A stretch of DNA of 64,000 nt from Phycisphaerales bacterium (GTDB lineage Bacteria > Planctomycetota > Phycisphaerae > Phycisphaerales > SM1A02): assembly GCA_030748455.1 (NCBI GenBank), contig JASMLY010000053.1:37444-101443 (forward strand). Reading direction: 5' to 3'. Position 1 is the first letter of the stretch. Each line of letters starts with the position of its first letter. This document shows positions 35,902-44,970 of this stretch, piece after piece. The notes below the pieces were generated by a model. The model was not told the origin of the DNA. It made no database searches and saw only the letters and a list, made by a program, of their open reading frames with translations. The translations under genes and the position numbers were made by a program.

Positions 35902-37200
35902 TTACTGCTCTCTATACTCTAAAATCGTCACTGGTAGGGTGGAACGATCAACGACGACAATAATTTCTTGTTCTACCTGACTTGATTTTGCTGTCCCCTT
36001 GCTACTGATTGTGAACACGTTGCTTTTTGTGTCAAAAATATCATATAAAAATTCAATCGTATTTGGAGAAATCCCTGGGATATCTCTGTAATCAAGTGGG
36101 CTGCTGATTCCACCTACATTGTTGACGCGAAGGTAGAGCAGTTCTTCGACGAGCGTGGAATCGTCCGGAAACAATTGATACAGTAGTTCAGGAGAAATCG
36201 TGTTGATGTTCATTCTTCCCACAGGTGCCTCATGCGGTTCAAATTGACATGTTTCATCGAAAATATACCGGAGTTGATCGTCCTCTAATGGCACAACTCC
36301 TGGAATACCTGGGGCGAGTTTGGATAAGTCGTTCGTAAGGAGTGAGCCAAGTGATGCGCCGTCATCACTGGCAAACGCTAATAAAGCGAGAGCTTGAGGT
36401 TCATCGAGTCCCACTCGTAGTTGGAGTGTTTCCGCATCGGTGTTGTTCAAGTTGATTCTCGGTTCACCAGTTCCGGTTGTCCCCCCATCTTTTGAATGCG
36501 TTGTGAATAGCGATGCCCAGCCTGTTTCAAGGATTCCATTGGGCTCATCCCAAGGTAAACTCTGCCCCCCATCATTCTCATTTGAGTCGAGCCTGAAGTC
36601 TAAATCCCAATCTTCACCACGAATATCGTCTGGCATCACGCCAGCGATGAGTTCCATCTCTGCAATAGAGCGAAGGGGCCCGTTCCGTGGTTCATAGGGA
36701 GTTTCTAAACTAAGGTAGTACTCTCGCTCAACTCCCAATATTCTCGCCTCGTCATCTTCATCTGCCCAATCCAAAATAGATTCCATCACGCCATAGGCAA
36801 GCGTGTCTCCGAGTATTTGCAACATGATTGCGTTGTTGTCTGCGTTGACATTGAACTTACTATGTTCGTCCATCGGACCACGCCAATCTTGCCCATCTAC
36901 ATGGTGTCGGATGTCCCACTCCGCAACTCCGACTTCTCCAGAAGAAAGATACTCTAGATCATCAATGAGCGCAAAGGCATTGTATTGAGCAGGGACCATC
37001 GTGTGTTCGGACATTGCAGCAATTGTGGATTCAACACCTGCTCTTGCAGCCCATCTTGCTTGAATCCGATCATGAACTTCAATTCCGAGTAATGCCTGTC
37101 GATGTGCAAAAACTTGAATTGATGAAGTGACAAGCGCAGCAATTCCAAGAGCCCAAAGGGCAATGACGATGACTGAACCTTTTTTTTGTGGGTATGTCAT
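35902..37200 (-). CDS. gspK: Type II secretion minor pseudopilin K
   Basis: This 432-residue protein begins with a short basic leader and the class III signal KKG-SVIVIALWALGIAALV. GspK normally lacks the Glu5 of other pseudopilins, as here. The large globular domain includes IRHHVDGQDWRGPMDEHSKF and SILDWADEDDEARILG, where the Asp-Trp-Asp-Asp segment matches GspK's metal-binding region. Later come MNINTISPELLYQLFP and helix-hairpin-helix-like repeats. GspK caps the tip of the pseudopilus with GspI and GspJ. It overlaps gspJ by 4 bases. Confidence 0.92.
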   Translation of the reverse strand: MTYPQKKGSVIVIALWALGIAALVTSSIQVFAHRQALLGIEVHDRIQARWAARAGVESTIAAMSEHTMVPAQYNAFALIDDLEYLSSGEVGVAEWDIRHHVDGQDWRGPMDEHSKFNVNADNNAIMLQILGDTLAYGVMESILDWADEDDEARILGVEREYYLSLETPYEPRNGPLRSIAEMELIAGVMPDDIRGEDWDLDFRLDSNENDGGQSLPWDEPNGILETGWASLFTTHSKDGGTTGTGEPRINLNNTDAETLQLRVGLDEPQALALLAFASDDGASLGSLLTNDLSKLAPGIPGVVPLEDDQLRYIFDETCQFEPHEAPVGRMNINTISPELLYQLFPDDSTLVEELLYLRVNNVGGISSPLDYRDIPGISPNTIEFLYDIFDTKSNVFTISSKGTAKSSQVEQEIIVVVDRSTLPVTILEYREQ

Positions 37201-38078
37201 GGGTTAGGGATCTCATGAACGTTGCCATCTGGGTCTGTAAAGATAAAGGTATCACCTTTCCCGCTTCCGGTATCACCACCGGGGCGATCATTCGAACCAC
37301 CCGTACCTGAGGAACCACTTGCGCCACCCGACGCTGCGTCGGTATCTCCATCGAGATCAAGTGTTCCATCTCCGCTAGTTTGAGCATCATCATTTTCTTC
37401 TTCAACAATTTCAAAGAGATCGGCGGGAGGCATAACTCTGTCAAGCGGGACAACGGTGCGTAGGACGACAAATGGTGGGTTGTTGTCGTCATTTTCAACG
37501 GTGCCTGTTGCTTCGATCGTTACCCGTATTGCATGTGGAATACCAAGTTCATCAGAATCCCAATGCGGTACCCAAGCAGTTCCATCATAGGCTTCAAACT
37601 GCACAGAAACGATTCCTTCTGCAAGAGGGGTTGCAATACCACCACCAATGGGGTTGTCGTCTAAAATTGGGTCACGCCGTTTCCATAACACAGTCCCAAA
37701 TTCATCATCATCGATTCTGTATTGCGTTTCATACTCTACACCTTCCCCATTGAAATCGATCTCTTTATTCGCACGGAGTGAATGAATGAAAATCAATAGT
37801 TCATCTCTGTGAACGTCTTTGCCTTCATACCGTGAAGTGTCATCGATGATGTGGACGCGAGTGTCGAACAAGTCATCTCGGCGCAAGACAGAGATGATGT
37901 CCTTCCTAATCGTTCTCAGTGCAGTGTCGCACCTCGAATATGCATCGAGGCGTTGTCTACTGATAGATTTACTAAGGCCTAATTGTGCAAGACTCACAGT
38001 GACACCACCAAGAACGATCGTTGCCATCAACCCCGCAATCATCAACTCAAGAAGTGTAAAGCCTCGTCGGTGCATCAA
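37197..38078 (-). CDS. gspJ: Type II secretion minor pseudopilin J
   Basis: This 293-residue protein starts MMHRRGFTLLELMIAG, a perfect prepilin peptidase site. The globular domain contains LRTIRKDIISVLRR, YRIDDDEFGTVLWKRRDP and a VSVQFEAYDGTAWVP strand pair typical of GspJ. The C-terminal ~70 residues are a Gly/Ser/Asp-rich low-complexity tail. It overlaps both neighbours by 4 bases. Confidence 0.9.
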   Translation of the reverse strand: MMHRRGFTLLELMIAGLMATIVLGGVTVSLAQLGLSKSISRQRLDAYSRCDTALRTIRKDIISVLRRDDLFDTRVHIIDDTSRYEGKDVHRDELLIFIHSLRANKEIDFNGEGVEYETQYRIDDDEFGTVLWKRRDPILDDNPIGGGIATPLAEGIVSVQFEAYDGTAWVPHWDSDELGIPHAIRVTIEATGTVENDDNNPPFVVLRTVVPLDRVMPPADLFEIVEEENDDAQTSGDGTLDLDGDTDAASGGASGSSGTGGSNDRPGGDTGSGKGDTFIFTDPDGNVHEIPNP

Positions 38079-38539
38079 TTTGATTCTCTCTCTTCTATTT
38101 CTTCCCAGTACCTCGCTTCACGATCGACAGGCTCAGCTGGAATCCTTGGGACAGGTTCCCCAAAACGTCTTGCAATGATGGTTTCGATTACAGAAGAATG
38201 CTTACCACCAACGGCGTCCCAAGAGATGGTTGCCCTCGCATGTACAGGGAGTAACTCGCCGTCATCTTCTAACTCAATTTCATAATAGAAGTGCTCGAAT
38301 GGAGGATCACATGCTCCTTGTTGGGGATGCACTTTTTCGTAGATGTCTGGTCCTTCAACAAGGATCATGGAGAGTAACTCGTCAGCAAGCCAACTTGCGA
38401 CTATTTGTTTTTCAGCTTCAACTTGCCTTGATAGTGATCGGCTGCTCATTGAAATGACAACTGCAAGTCCCACGCCTAGGATGGCAGCACCAATGATGAC
38501 ATCCATGAGTGCAAAGGCTCTTCTGGTTTGCATTACCAC
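38075..38539 (-). CDS. gspI: Type II secretion minor pseudopilin I (atypical leader)
   Basis: This 154-residue protein sits between H and J, the normal place of GspI. The N-terminus is MVMQTRRA-FALMDVIIGAAILGVGLAV. The -1 Gly is Ala, and position 5 is Asp instead of the usual Glu, so the processing site is non-standard. The body (LADELLSMI, FEHFYYEIELEDDG) is consistent with a small minor pseudopilin. Confidence 0.8.
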   Translation of the reverse strand: MVMQTRRAFALMDVIIGAAILGVGLAVVISMSSRSLSRQVEAEKQIVASWLADELLSMILVEGPDIYEKVHPQQGACDPPFEHFYYEIELEDDGELLPVHARATISWDAVGGKHSSVIETIIARRFGEPVPRIPAEPVDREARYWEEIEERESN

Positions 38540-39129
38540 TCCTCCCGAGATTGGCCTGCAGCATCGAGGTCAATTGGCGTTAATGGTTCTTCGCCATCTT
38601 CATCAAGCCAAAGTGAGGGTGCCATCGCATGCGGTGCAAGCATGATTGTTGCAAAGCGATCATCCCATTCGATAGAAAGTTCTATGATTGGGCGGTTCTC
38701 GCCCGGCATTGTTGTGAGAGGCCATTGCGATGTGTCAGCGTACTCACCGTCTGTAAAAATTGCGAGCGACTCTTCTTCCATCCAGTTCGGGAAGACTACT
38801 GGTGGAGAGAGAGGATCATCAATCCAAAAACTTTCATGTGTGTCTTGGTCAGTCTCCAACGTGAGTAAGTAAAGTTTTCGATTTGGTGCATCGTACTGCA
38901 AGCCAGTTGCTTTACTTGACGTGGAGAGACGATGCGCAAACATGACCATCAGATCCGCTGCTTGGTCGACTTTGAGCTCAAAGACTCTATCTCGGGTACC
39001 CGAGAGTCTTGGGATTGCCATCGATGCGATAATGCCAAGGACGACCACTACCACGATCATTTCTAATAGGGTGAACCCTCTATGATCATGTTGTTCCGTA
39101 CTTGTTGCATGGACTTGCAGATGTTTCAT
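38533..39129 (-). CDS. gspH: Type II secretion minor pseudopilin H
   Basis: This 198-residue protein carries the canonical site HRG-FTLLEMIVVVVVLGIIA after a 17-residue leader. The rest is a beta-rich domain (GLQYDAPNRKLYLLTLETD) like GspH. It overlaps gspI by 7 bases and follows gspG closely. Confidence 0.88.
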   Translation of the reverse strand: MKHLQVHATSTEQHDHRGFTLLEMIVVVVVLGIIASMAIPRLSGTRDRVFELKVDQAADLMVMFAHRLSTSSKATGLQYDAPNRKLYLLTLETDQDTHESFWIDDPLSPPVVFPNWMEEESLAIFTDGEYADTSQWPLTTMPGENRPIIELSIEWDDRFATIMLAPHAMAPSLWLDEDGEEPLTPIDLDAAGQSREEW

Positions 39130-39131
39130 TC

Positions 39132-39566
39132 TTATTGGGTAAGATCAGCCGCTGCGCCCTCGCCACCTGATGCTTTGTCTTCGCCCCAACTGATAACATC
39201 GAAACTGGCGTTTACATCTCCGGGGACAATGATTTCGTACGGAGTTCCCCAAGGATCGATGAGGTCTGCGGAACGCTCAAGATACGGACCGTGTTGACCA
39301 CCTCCGTCATCTGGCGAGAGAAGAAGTATCTCAAGATCGAAATTATCATCTGGTGCAGAGATTCCTTCATCGAGTAGATAGAGATTCACTGCTTTTGCAA
39401 TCGTTGCAGCTTTTGCAACTGCTGCAGTTTGTTTTGCAGAGCCAACTCTGCTGAGAAGTTTGGGTGCGATGAGCGTTGCAAGTACGGCGATAATCGTGAC
39501 AACTACAATAATTTCTAAAAGAGTGAAGCCGCGTCTGTATATTTTGTGGTTTGGTGATTGTTTCAT
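39132..39566 (-). CDS. gspG: Type II secretion major pseudopilin G
   Basis: This 144-residue protein starts at 39566 (MKQSPNHKIYRR). Its processing site is RRG-FTLLEIIVVVTIIAVLA. The C-terminal half shows the GspG pattern: AVNLYLLDEG, then LIDPWGTPYEII, then FDVISWGEDK. GspG polymerises into the pseudopilus that pushes substrates through GspD. Length is standard. The same DPWGxP pattern recurs in the POT transporter at 28.25 kb. Confidence 0.94.
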   Translation of the reverse strand: MKQSPNHKIYRRGFTLLEIIVVVTIIAVLATLIAPKLLSRVGSAKQTAAVAKAATIAKAVNLYLLDEGISAPDDNFDLEILLLSPDDGGGQHGPYLERSADLIDPWGTPYEIIVPGDVNASFDVISWGEDKASGGEGAAADLTQ

Positions 39567-39585
39567 AATAATTGGTGTAACGGAA

Positions 39586-40797
39586 TTACCGTACGAGGGA
39601 TTGCATTTCGAGAAGTGGAAGAAGTATGGCAGCAAGCACGAAACTCGCGAGTCCTGCCATAACAATGAGTAAGATTGGGGGGAGTGCTTTTGTGAACAAT
39701 TTGAGCGAAGCGTTGACTTGCCGATCGAATGAAGTAGCGGAGTGTAAAAGCATTGTTTCTAATTTACCAGATCGCTCGCCCAAGTTAACTACTTGTACAA
39801 GTAGTGGGGGGAACAAACCAGACTGTTCGAGAGGGTGTGCGATTGGCCGACCTGCACGTACTTCCTCCTGCACACTTTCGATTGCGTCTGCTAGAGCAGC
39901 ATTTCCAAGTGTATCTTTTGTGATGGTAAGGCCATCAAGAATAGGGAGCCCAGCGGAGGTGAGGGTTCCTAATGTGCGGGTAAAGCGTGTTACTGCGACG
40001 TCACGTAAAAGGGGACCTAACAGGGGGATTTGAAGCTTGAAGCGATCGACTTTCAGACGATTTTCTGTAGAAGTCGTCCAAGATTTCCAGCCAACGATGC
40101 ATGCAATGACAAAGCCAAGCATCCAAGGCCACCAAACAGCGATAAAATCAGCAAATCCCATGACTACTTTTGTTGGCCATGGCAATGCCATCTCACCTGC
40201 GAGGGGACCGATTAACCGAGGAATGAGTACCGTGACGAGTACGATCCCACTTGCTCCGATGAGACTTGCGATAATTGCAGGATATGTAATTGCACCAATC
40301 AACTCGCGCTTGAGTTCAAGGGAGCGATCCATTAAATCAGCGAGTTGGTGAAGAATATCGCTCATGTTTCCAGAGGCGTCTGCTGCATGCAACATGCCGA
40401 CGATGAGATCATCGAATGGCTTTCCCCATTCTTTAGCAGCTTTGTATAGTGGGTCGCCTGCTTCGACGCATTGGATCAAGTGATCGAGGACATCTCCAGA
40501 GGCAGCTGTTGCTTGTTGGCGAATCGTTTTTAACGCTTGCATCAGAGGCAACCCTGCTTCTAATGCCGTCGCAAGTTCGCGAATGAGGGTCGCTGTTTCA
40601 TTGTGCGACATAGTGCGATGCGAGCGTTTTTTTTCTGTGGCGGTTGCTTTTCGTGATCCCTTGATTTGTTCAATTCGAGTCGCAGTTTCGCCACGTTGTC
40701 CGAGTTGTTTGATGATGTCTGCGCGATCTACTCCACGAAGAATACCTGATCGAATCTCGCCGTTGCTTGTTAAACTGTCAAAATGAAAATCATGCAT
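39586..40797 (-). CDS. gspF: Type II secretion inner-membrane platform protein F
   Basis: This 403-residue protein has two GspF domains, each with a helical cytoplasmic part and membrane helices. The first half shows LATALEAGLPLMQALKTI and GKPFDDLIVGMLHAADASGN. The second shows TRFTRTLGTLTSAGLPILDG and PPLLVQVVNLGERSGKLETM. Membrane helices lie at ~165-190, ~215-235 and ~370-395. It is the core platform protein that works with the ATPase GspE. Confidence 0.95.
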   Translation of the reverse strand: MHDFHFDSLTSNGEIRSGILRGVDRADIIKQLGQRGETATRIEQIKGSRKATATEKKRSHRTMSHNETATLIRELATALEAGLPLMQALKTIRQQATAASGDVLDHLIQCVEAGDPLYKAAKEWGKPFDDLIVGMLHAADASGNMSDILHQLADLMDRSLELKRELIGAITYPAIIASLIGASGIVLVTVLIPRLIGPLAGEMALPWPTKVVMGFADFIAVWWPWMLGFVIACIVGWKSWTTSTENRLKVDRFKLQIPLLGPLLRDVAVTRFTRTLGTLTSAGLPILDGLTITKDTLGNAALADAIESVQEEVRAGRPIAHPLEQSGLFPPLLVQVVNLGERSGKLETMLLHSATSFDRQVNASLKLFTKALPPILLIVMAGLASFVLAAILLPLLEMQSLVR

Positions 40798-40808
40798 GAG
40801 GTTGTTGT

Positions 40809-42434
40809 TTACAACTCATCGGTATCTTGAGTTGCTCTTAAAACTTCGGAGATCGTTGTAAGTCCTTCTGCAACTTTATTCATCCCATCACTTCTCATGT
40901 CGATATGTGACTCTGGTAGTAATGTGTTGAGTTGCCCTGCGGGCAAATTGTCAGAAATTGCAGCACGGAGTTTACCAGTGACTGTAACAAGTTCAAAGTA
41001 TCCGATTCTTCCACGCGTACCCGTATCGTTGCACTTGTCACATCCACGCCCGACCCACATTTTGCCGTCGAGAAGTTCCATTTCATTTTTGGATAATCTG
41101 TGCGTCAAATCTTCTGGGATCTCAACTTGTTCTTTGCATTGATCACAGATCCGACGACCAAGCCGTTGGGCCAACACACCCTCAAGAACGGATGCGACTA
41201 AGTAGGGCTCAACGCCCATATCGATGAGCCTGCCAATTGAACTCACAGCATCATTTGTATGGATTGTTGAAAAGATGAGGTGACCTGTGAGTGCTGATCG
41301 AATTGCGATGTCAGCAGTTTCGGCATCACGGATTTCACCGACAAAAATAACGTCTGGGTCTTGTCTTAAGATAGAACGTAGACCAGTTGCAAACGTTAAC
41401 CCTCGTTTTGGGTTTACAGGAATCTGGTTTATGCCTGCAAGCTCGTACTCAACAGGATCTTCGATCGTTATGATTTTCTTGGATGGATCGTACAGTTTAG
41501 ACAGTGCAGCGTATAGAGATGTCGTCTTGCCAGAACCAGTTGGACCAGTCACGAGCACAAGCCCGTGCGGCTTTGCGATCAAGGAGTCAACACTGTCACG
41601 CATCTCCTCTACCATTCCTAGTGAAACGAGATCGAGCGGGAGCGCGCTTTTGTCGAGAATACGCATGACAACAGATTCCCCATACAACGTCGGGACGGTC
41701 GAAACTCGGATGTCTACTTTTCTGCCTTCAAATCGAAGTGCGATGTGTCCATCTTGCGGAACGTACCGTTCTGCAATATTCATAGACGACATAATTTTAA
41801 TGCGACCGGTTAACGCGGGCTGAAGATGTTTTGGTGGGGGAGGCTGTTCTCTGAGAATACCATCAATTCTGTACTTCACCTTGAGTTCAGTTTCGAAGGG
41901 TTCAATGTGGATGTCACTTGCTCTAGATTGGATTGCTTCGAGGAGAATGAGGTTGACCAAGTTGATGAGTGTTGGCTCTTCAGCCATTTGATGAATATCA
42001 TCAGCTTCGATAGTGTCAAGATTATGTGAGGTTTCAACTGCAGCTTCTTTAGTTTGTCCACCAAGACTCTCAGCCATTCTTGCAGCAGTTGTGCCAAAAT
42101 ATTTTCTCATCAATTCAGAAAATAGTTCATCAGTGATTCCTGCTCGAGTGACGGGATACCCTGTCATTGTGGCAACTTCGTCAGCTGCTTCTATATCATC
42201 TGGTTGGAGCATGACAACGATGAGTTGGCCATGTTCTATTGCAATTGGGATCGCCCTAAGCCGTACAGCAAGTTCAGTGTCGACAACAGTTGGAATCTCA
42301 TCATCAATCTCAGGTAATTCATCAATCCACAATAACCCGAGTTCATTGCAACGATCTTTTGCGTTTTGCAAAGTTTCGGCATCTAGCGTAGATTGATCTG
42401 GCAGATCAGTTGATGTTGAGAGGTCAGTATCCAT
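40809..42434 (-). CDS. gspE: Type II secretion ATPase E
   Basis: This 541-residue cytoplasmic ATPase powers pseudopilus assembly. An N-terminal MshEN-type domain covers residues ~20-115. The catalytic part has SRASDIHIEP, YVPQDGHIALRFEGR, the Walker A motif GPTGSGKTTSLY (~296), the Walker B region DPDVIFVGEIRDAETADIA, and a His box HLIFSTIHTNDA. Four cysteines (CDQC and, after a gap, CDKC) form the usual zinc site. It is the second gene of the operon. Confidence 0.97.
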   Translation of the reverse strand: MDTDLSTSTDLPDQSTLDAETLQNAKDRCNELGLLWIDELPEIDDEIPTVVDTELAVRLRAIPIAIEHGQLIVVMLQPDDIEAADEVATMTGYPVTRAGITDELFSELMRKYFGTTAARMAESLGGQTKEAAVETSHNLDTIEADDIHQMAEEPTLINLVNLILLEAIQSRASDIHIEPFETELKVKYRIDGILREQPPPPKHLQPALTGRIKIMSSMNIAERYVPQDGHIALRFEGRKVDIRVSTVPTLYGESVVMRILDKSALPLDLVSLGMVEEMRDSVDSLIAKPHGLVLVTGPTGSGKTTSLYAALSKLYDPSKKIITIEDPVEYELAGINQIPVNPKRGLTFATGLRSILRQDPDVIFVGEIRDAETADIAIRSALTGHLIFSTIHTNDAVSSIGRLIDMGVEPYLVASVLEGVLAQRLGRRICDQCKEQVEIPEDLTHRLSKNEMELLDGKMWVGRGCDKCNDTGTRGRIGYFELVTVTGKLRAAISDNLPAGQLNTLLPESHIDMRSDGMNKVAEGLTTISEVLRATQDTDEL

Positions 42435-42451
42435 GCCTGAAGAGCCCCTCC

Positions 42452-43819
42452 TTAATTGCGAGAACCTCTGTCGCCTTTACTGTTTCCGAAGCCAGAAGGG
42501 TTAGGCTTGGGTTCTGGTTGGGTGCCTTTTCCTGATCCCTTGCCTTTTGGTTTGGTTGGTTTGTCTTGCAAGCTGAGCCCACCGTCTGGACCTACTGGTG
42601 GTTTCGTTGGTGCAGTGGGTTGACCATAACTTTGTTCATCTCTGGGAATCCAACGCCGTGAGCCTTCTAGTTTCATAAATGCATCTGGAGAAAGGATGTC
42701 ACGGAGCATTTCGATGTACCGTTTTCCGAGTGCTTCTCTGTCTTTGTAGAGTGGGCGGGTCGGATCTTCTAATCGGTCTGGTGTTGCACCTGTTTTGCGA
42801 ACTTGGCCAGCAAGTGCACGGTTCCTTTGAATCTCTGGATCATGCCTTCGAGTGAGATCGAGCAATTCATAATTGATGAGAATGAGTTCCCCAAGATATG
42901 CTGCCTCAAGTTGAAGGATGAGTGCGCGAATCTCTGGGTCGTATGTATCGTTTTCAGCGGCTTGTCGAATAATGCGCTGAGCTGGAGTTTTTCTGAATAT
43001 TCTTGGGTATCCTCGATTGAGTGCTCTTGTTCTAAAATCTTCACCATCTACAGCATTGAGTGAACTGCTAATGACTTCGATGTATCTGTCGTTAATGTCC
43101 CGAACTTCGATCCGAGCTTTCACGAGTGCTTCTACATGTTCTGGAGATTGAGACGTGTCACCGGCGAGAATATTGTCAAAGAGTTTTTTAGGATTCCCGC
43201 GGAGAATAGCGTCTCTTTTTCTCATCGCGATGTCGAGGCCGACTGCGTACTCTTCGAGGTGAGGAGTGATCGTTGCCTCTGCTGTACCCGAGAGGTTTGT
43301 ATCTCGTGTGACTTGGTAGAGGTCAGTGGATTCCCCGTTCATTCTTCCACGATTCATGTGCTTTTCTCGGTATAAGCGTTGTTCAAAAAGAGGCCAGATC
43401 TCAAGTTGTTCGTCAACAAGAATTGTTTTTACATTTTCAAGAAGACCTTGATCGAGTGCTCTTTTTTCCTCGAGCCAAGATCCGAGTGTTTCTAACACAG
43501 GTTTAAGGGTGTCTGTTTCACTTGCTGGTCTGTCTTCTTTGAGTTGATCTGCGACGGTGTTCAGCCGCTCGGTTGTTGCCGCCCAGCCAGCCTCAAAGTC
43601 ATCGTTGTAAGAATCGAACATTGCTTCCACAATGACCTCTTGTGTATCATCAAGATCTAACCCTTCTGAGAATACGACAAGGTCGCGAGAAAAATACTCA
43701 GGGTGCATTGCTTCTGCCATGAATTCCATTTGGGCATGCGTAGTTTGTACAAGAGATGTAGTTGCAACTGCTGTCATGCATGTCAATGTGAGTTTTTGGA
43801 TTGTTTTCATTGGGTTCAT
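42452..43819 (-). CDS. Unknown exported helical protein at the head of the secretion operon
   Basis: This 455-residue protein starts at 43819 or 43810 and has a signal peptide ending TTHAQ. Two blocks of charged helices follow (EGLDLDDTQEVIVEAMFDSY and a similar later stretch). They recall the LTxxQ/Spy-CpxP type of periplasmic chaperones, though no clear family match is seen. The last ~60 residues are a disordered Lys/Gly/Pro/Gln-rich tail. It lies 17 bases upstream of gspE in the same direction, so it probably shares the operon promoter. A role as a periplasmic helper in secretion is inference. Confidence 0.7.
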   Translation of the reverse strand: MNPMKTIQKLTLTCMTAVATTSLVQTTHAQMEFMAEAMHPEYFSRDLVVFSEGLDLDDTQEVIVEAMFDSYNDDFEAGWAATTERLNTVADQLKEDRPASETDTLKPVLETLGSWLEEKRALDQGLLENVKTILVDEQLEIWPLFEQRLYREKHMNRGRMNGESTDLYQVTRDTNLSGTAEATITPHLEEYAVGLDIAMRKRDAILRGNPKKLFDNILAGDTSQSPEHVEALVKARIEVRDINDRYIEVISSSLNAVDGEDFRTRALNRGYPRIFRKTPAQRIIRQAAENDTYDPEIRALILQLEAAYLGELILINYELLDLTRRHDPEIQRNRALAGQVRKTGATPDRLEDPTRPLYKDREALGKRYIEMLRDILSPDAFMKLEGSRRWIPRDEQSYGQPTAPTKPPVGPDGGLSLQDKPTKPKGKGSGKGTQPEPKPNPSGFGNSKGDRGSRN

Positions 43820-43978
43820 TGTCCTAATTCTTCCATATGTTGGGATGTGCTTCTTCAATTCGACAGAATCATGCAGCGAGTTAAACGCACCAGGATGGAG
43901 TTTATGTCTTCTTTTTGAGGTTGTGTTGAAATTCTACTATCGGACTGCATGATGAGTCTTTCTTACCAAAGAGGGTGC

Positions 43979-44674
43979 TTAACTGGAAATTGTACGTTGC
44001 TCTATGCGTTTTTCAGATGTTGTAACGACAATTCGATCAATATACACACCGGGTGTATCGATTCTCTCAGGGTCAAGTTCGCCGATTGGGACAAGCTCTT
44101 CTACTTCTGCAACGGTGACTTTGCCACAGGTCGCGACCATTGGGTTGAAGTTTCGAGCAGTTTTTCTGAAGATTACATTCCCTGATTCATCAGCTTTCCA
44201 AGCTTTAACGAGCGATAAATCGGACACAATGCCACGTTCGAGTACATAGAGTTCGCCATCGAACTCTTTCGTCTCTTTTCCATCAGCTACGATCGTTCCA
44301 ACACCAGTTTTGGTGTAAAAACCAGGAATCCCTGCACCACCTGCTCGCAGCCTTTCTGCAAGTGTTCCTTGTGGGCAGAACTCAATTTCGAGTTCTTTTG
44401 CCATAAATTGACGTTCGAACTCCGCATTTTCACCGACGTAGGAGCTAAACATTTTTTTGATTTGCTTGGTTTGGAGAAGGAGACCTAGCCCCCAATCGTC
44501 AACCCCTGCGTTGTTAGAGACGCAGGATAATCCCGTCGCGCCGCTATCTCGAAGGGCAATAATGAGTTGCTCTGGGATGCCACAGAGACCAAAGCCGCCC
44601 ACAGCGACCAACATATTGTCTTGTACAAGCCCCTCAAGGGCTGCTTCTGGTGTTGAACAAACTTTGCTAGGCAT
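43979..44674 (-). CDS. scoA: 3-oxoacid CoA-transferase subunit A
   Basis: This 231-residue protein matches the alpha subunit of succinyl-CoA:3-ketoacid or acetoacetate CoA-transferase. Signatures are VAVGGFGLCGIPEQLI, SNNAGVDDWGLGLLL, ELEIEFCPQGTLAERLRAGG and GIPGFYTKTGVGT. The start ATG at 44674 is preferred over the one at 44692 because TATGAT ends 6 bases before it. The catalytic Glu lies in subunit B, which normally follows directly but is absent here. The downstream gene is the unrelated head of the secretion operon. Confidence 0.93.
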   Translation of the reverse strand: MPSKVCSTPEAALEGLVQDNMLVAVGGFGLCGIPEQLIIALRDSGATGLSCVSNNAGVDDWGLGLLLQTKQIKKMFSSYVGENAEFERQFMAKELEIEFCPQGTLAERLRAGGAGIPGFYTKTGVGTIVADGKETKEFDGELYVLERGIVSDLSLVKAWKADESGNVIFRKTARNFNPMVATCGKVTVAEVEELVPIGELDPERIDTPGVYIDRIVVTTSEKRIEQRTISS

Positions 44675-44680
44675 ACACAC

Positions 44681-44686
44681 ATCATA
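44681..44686 (-). promoter_or_regulatory. -10 box of scoA
   Basis: TATGAT on the minus strand ends 6 bases before the ATG at 44674, as expected for a leaderless transcript. Confidence 0.5.
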
Positions 44687-44790
44687 CGACAATCACTCTG
44701 CTCTAGTCTTGTAGATCCTACAAGTTTGGTCAATTCTTCCAAATGAACCCGACACTCCGAAATTGCTCCTGTTCCCTCCCTAAACCCCCG

Positions 44791-44869
44791 TCTGAGCAAT
44801 GCTCAGAGGTATACACAGAGGTATACACAGAGGTATACACAGAGGTATGCTCTGAGCAATGCTCAGAGC
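44791..44869. repeat. 12-bp tandem repeats between two copies of a palindrome
   Basis: Three exact copies of aggtatacacag (44807-44842) and a partial fourth are bracketed by two inverted repeats. The left one is tctgagc-aat-gctcaga (44791-44807) and the right one is gctctgagc-aat-gctcagagc (44849-44869). The whole lies in the 340-base gene-free region between scoA and the ABC permease gene. Confidence 0.95.
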
Positions 44870-44913
44870 AGGGGTGATGTGAGATCGGAATGTAGTGCGT
44901 AGTCAGAAGAATT

Positions 44914-44970
44914 CTGTGTTAGACAGGAGTTTCTGCGTTAGAGAGGAGTTTTTGCGTTCAGATGAAGGCG
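44914..44970. repeat. Imperfect 19-base repeats
   Basis: Two 19-base units (44914-44932 and 44933-44951) differ at two positions; a third, weaker unit follows to 44970. They lie next to the palindrome-bounded repeat. No gene is seen. Confidence 0.7.

Noticed and set aside
44791..44869. CRISPR-like array
   Set aside because: The 12-bp units are directly adjacent with no unique spacers, and no cas gene is present.
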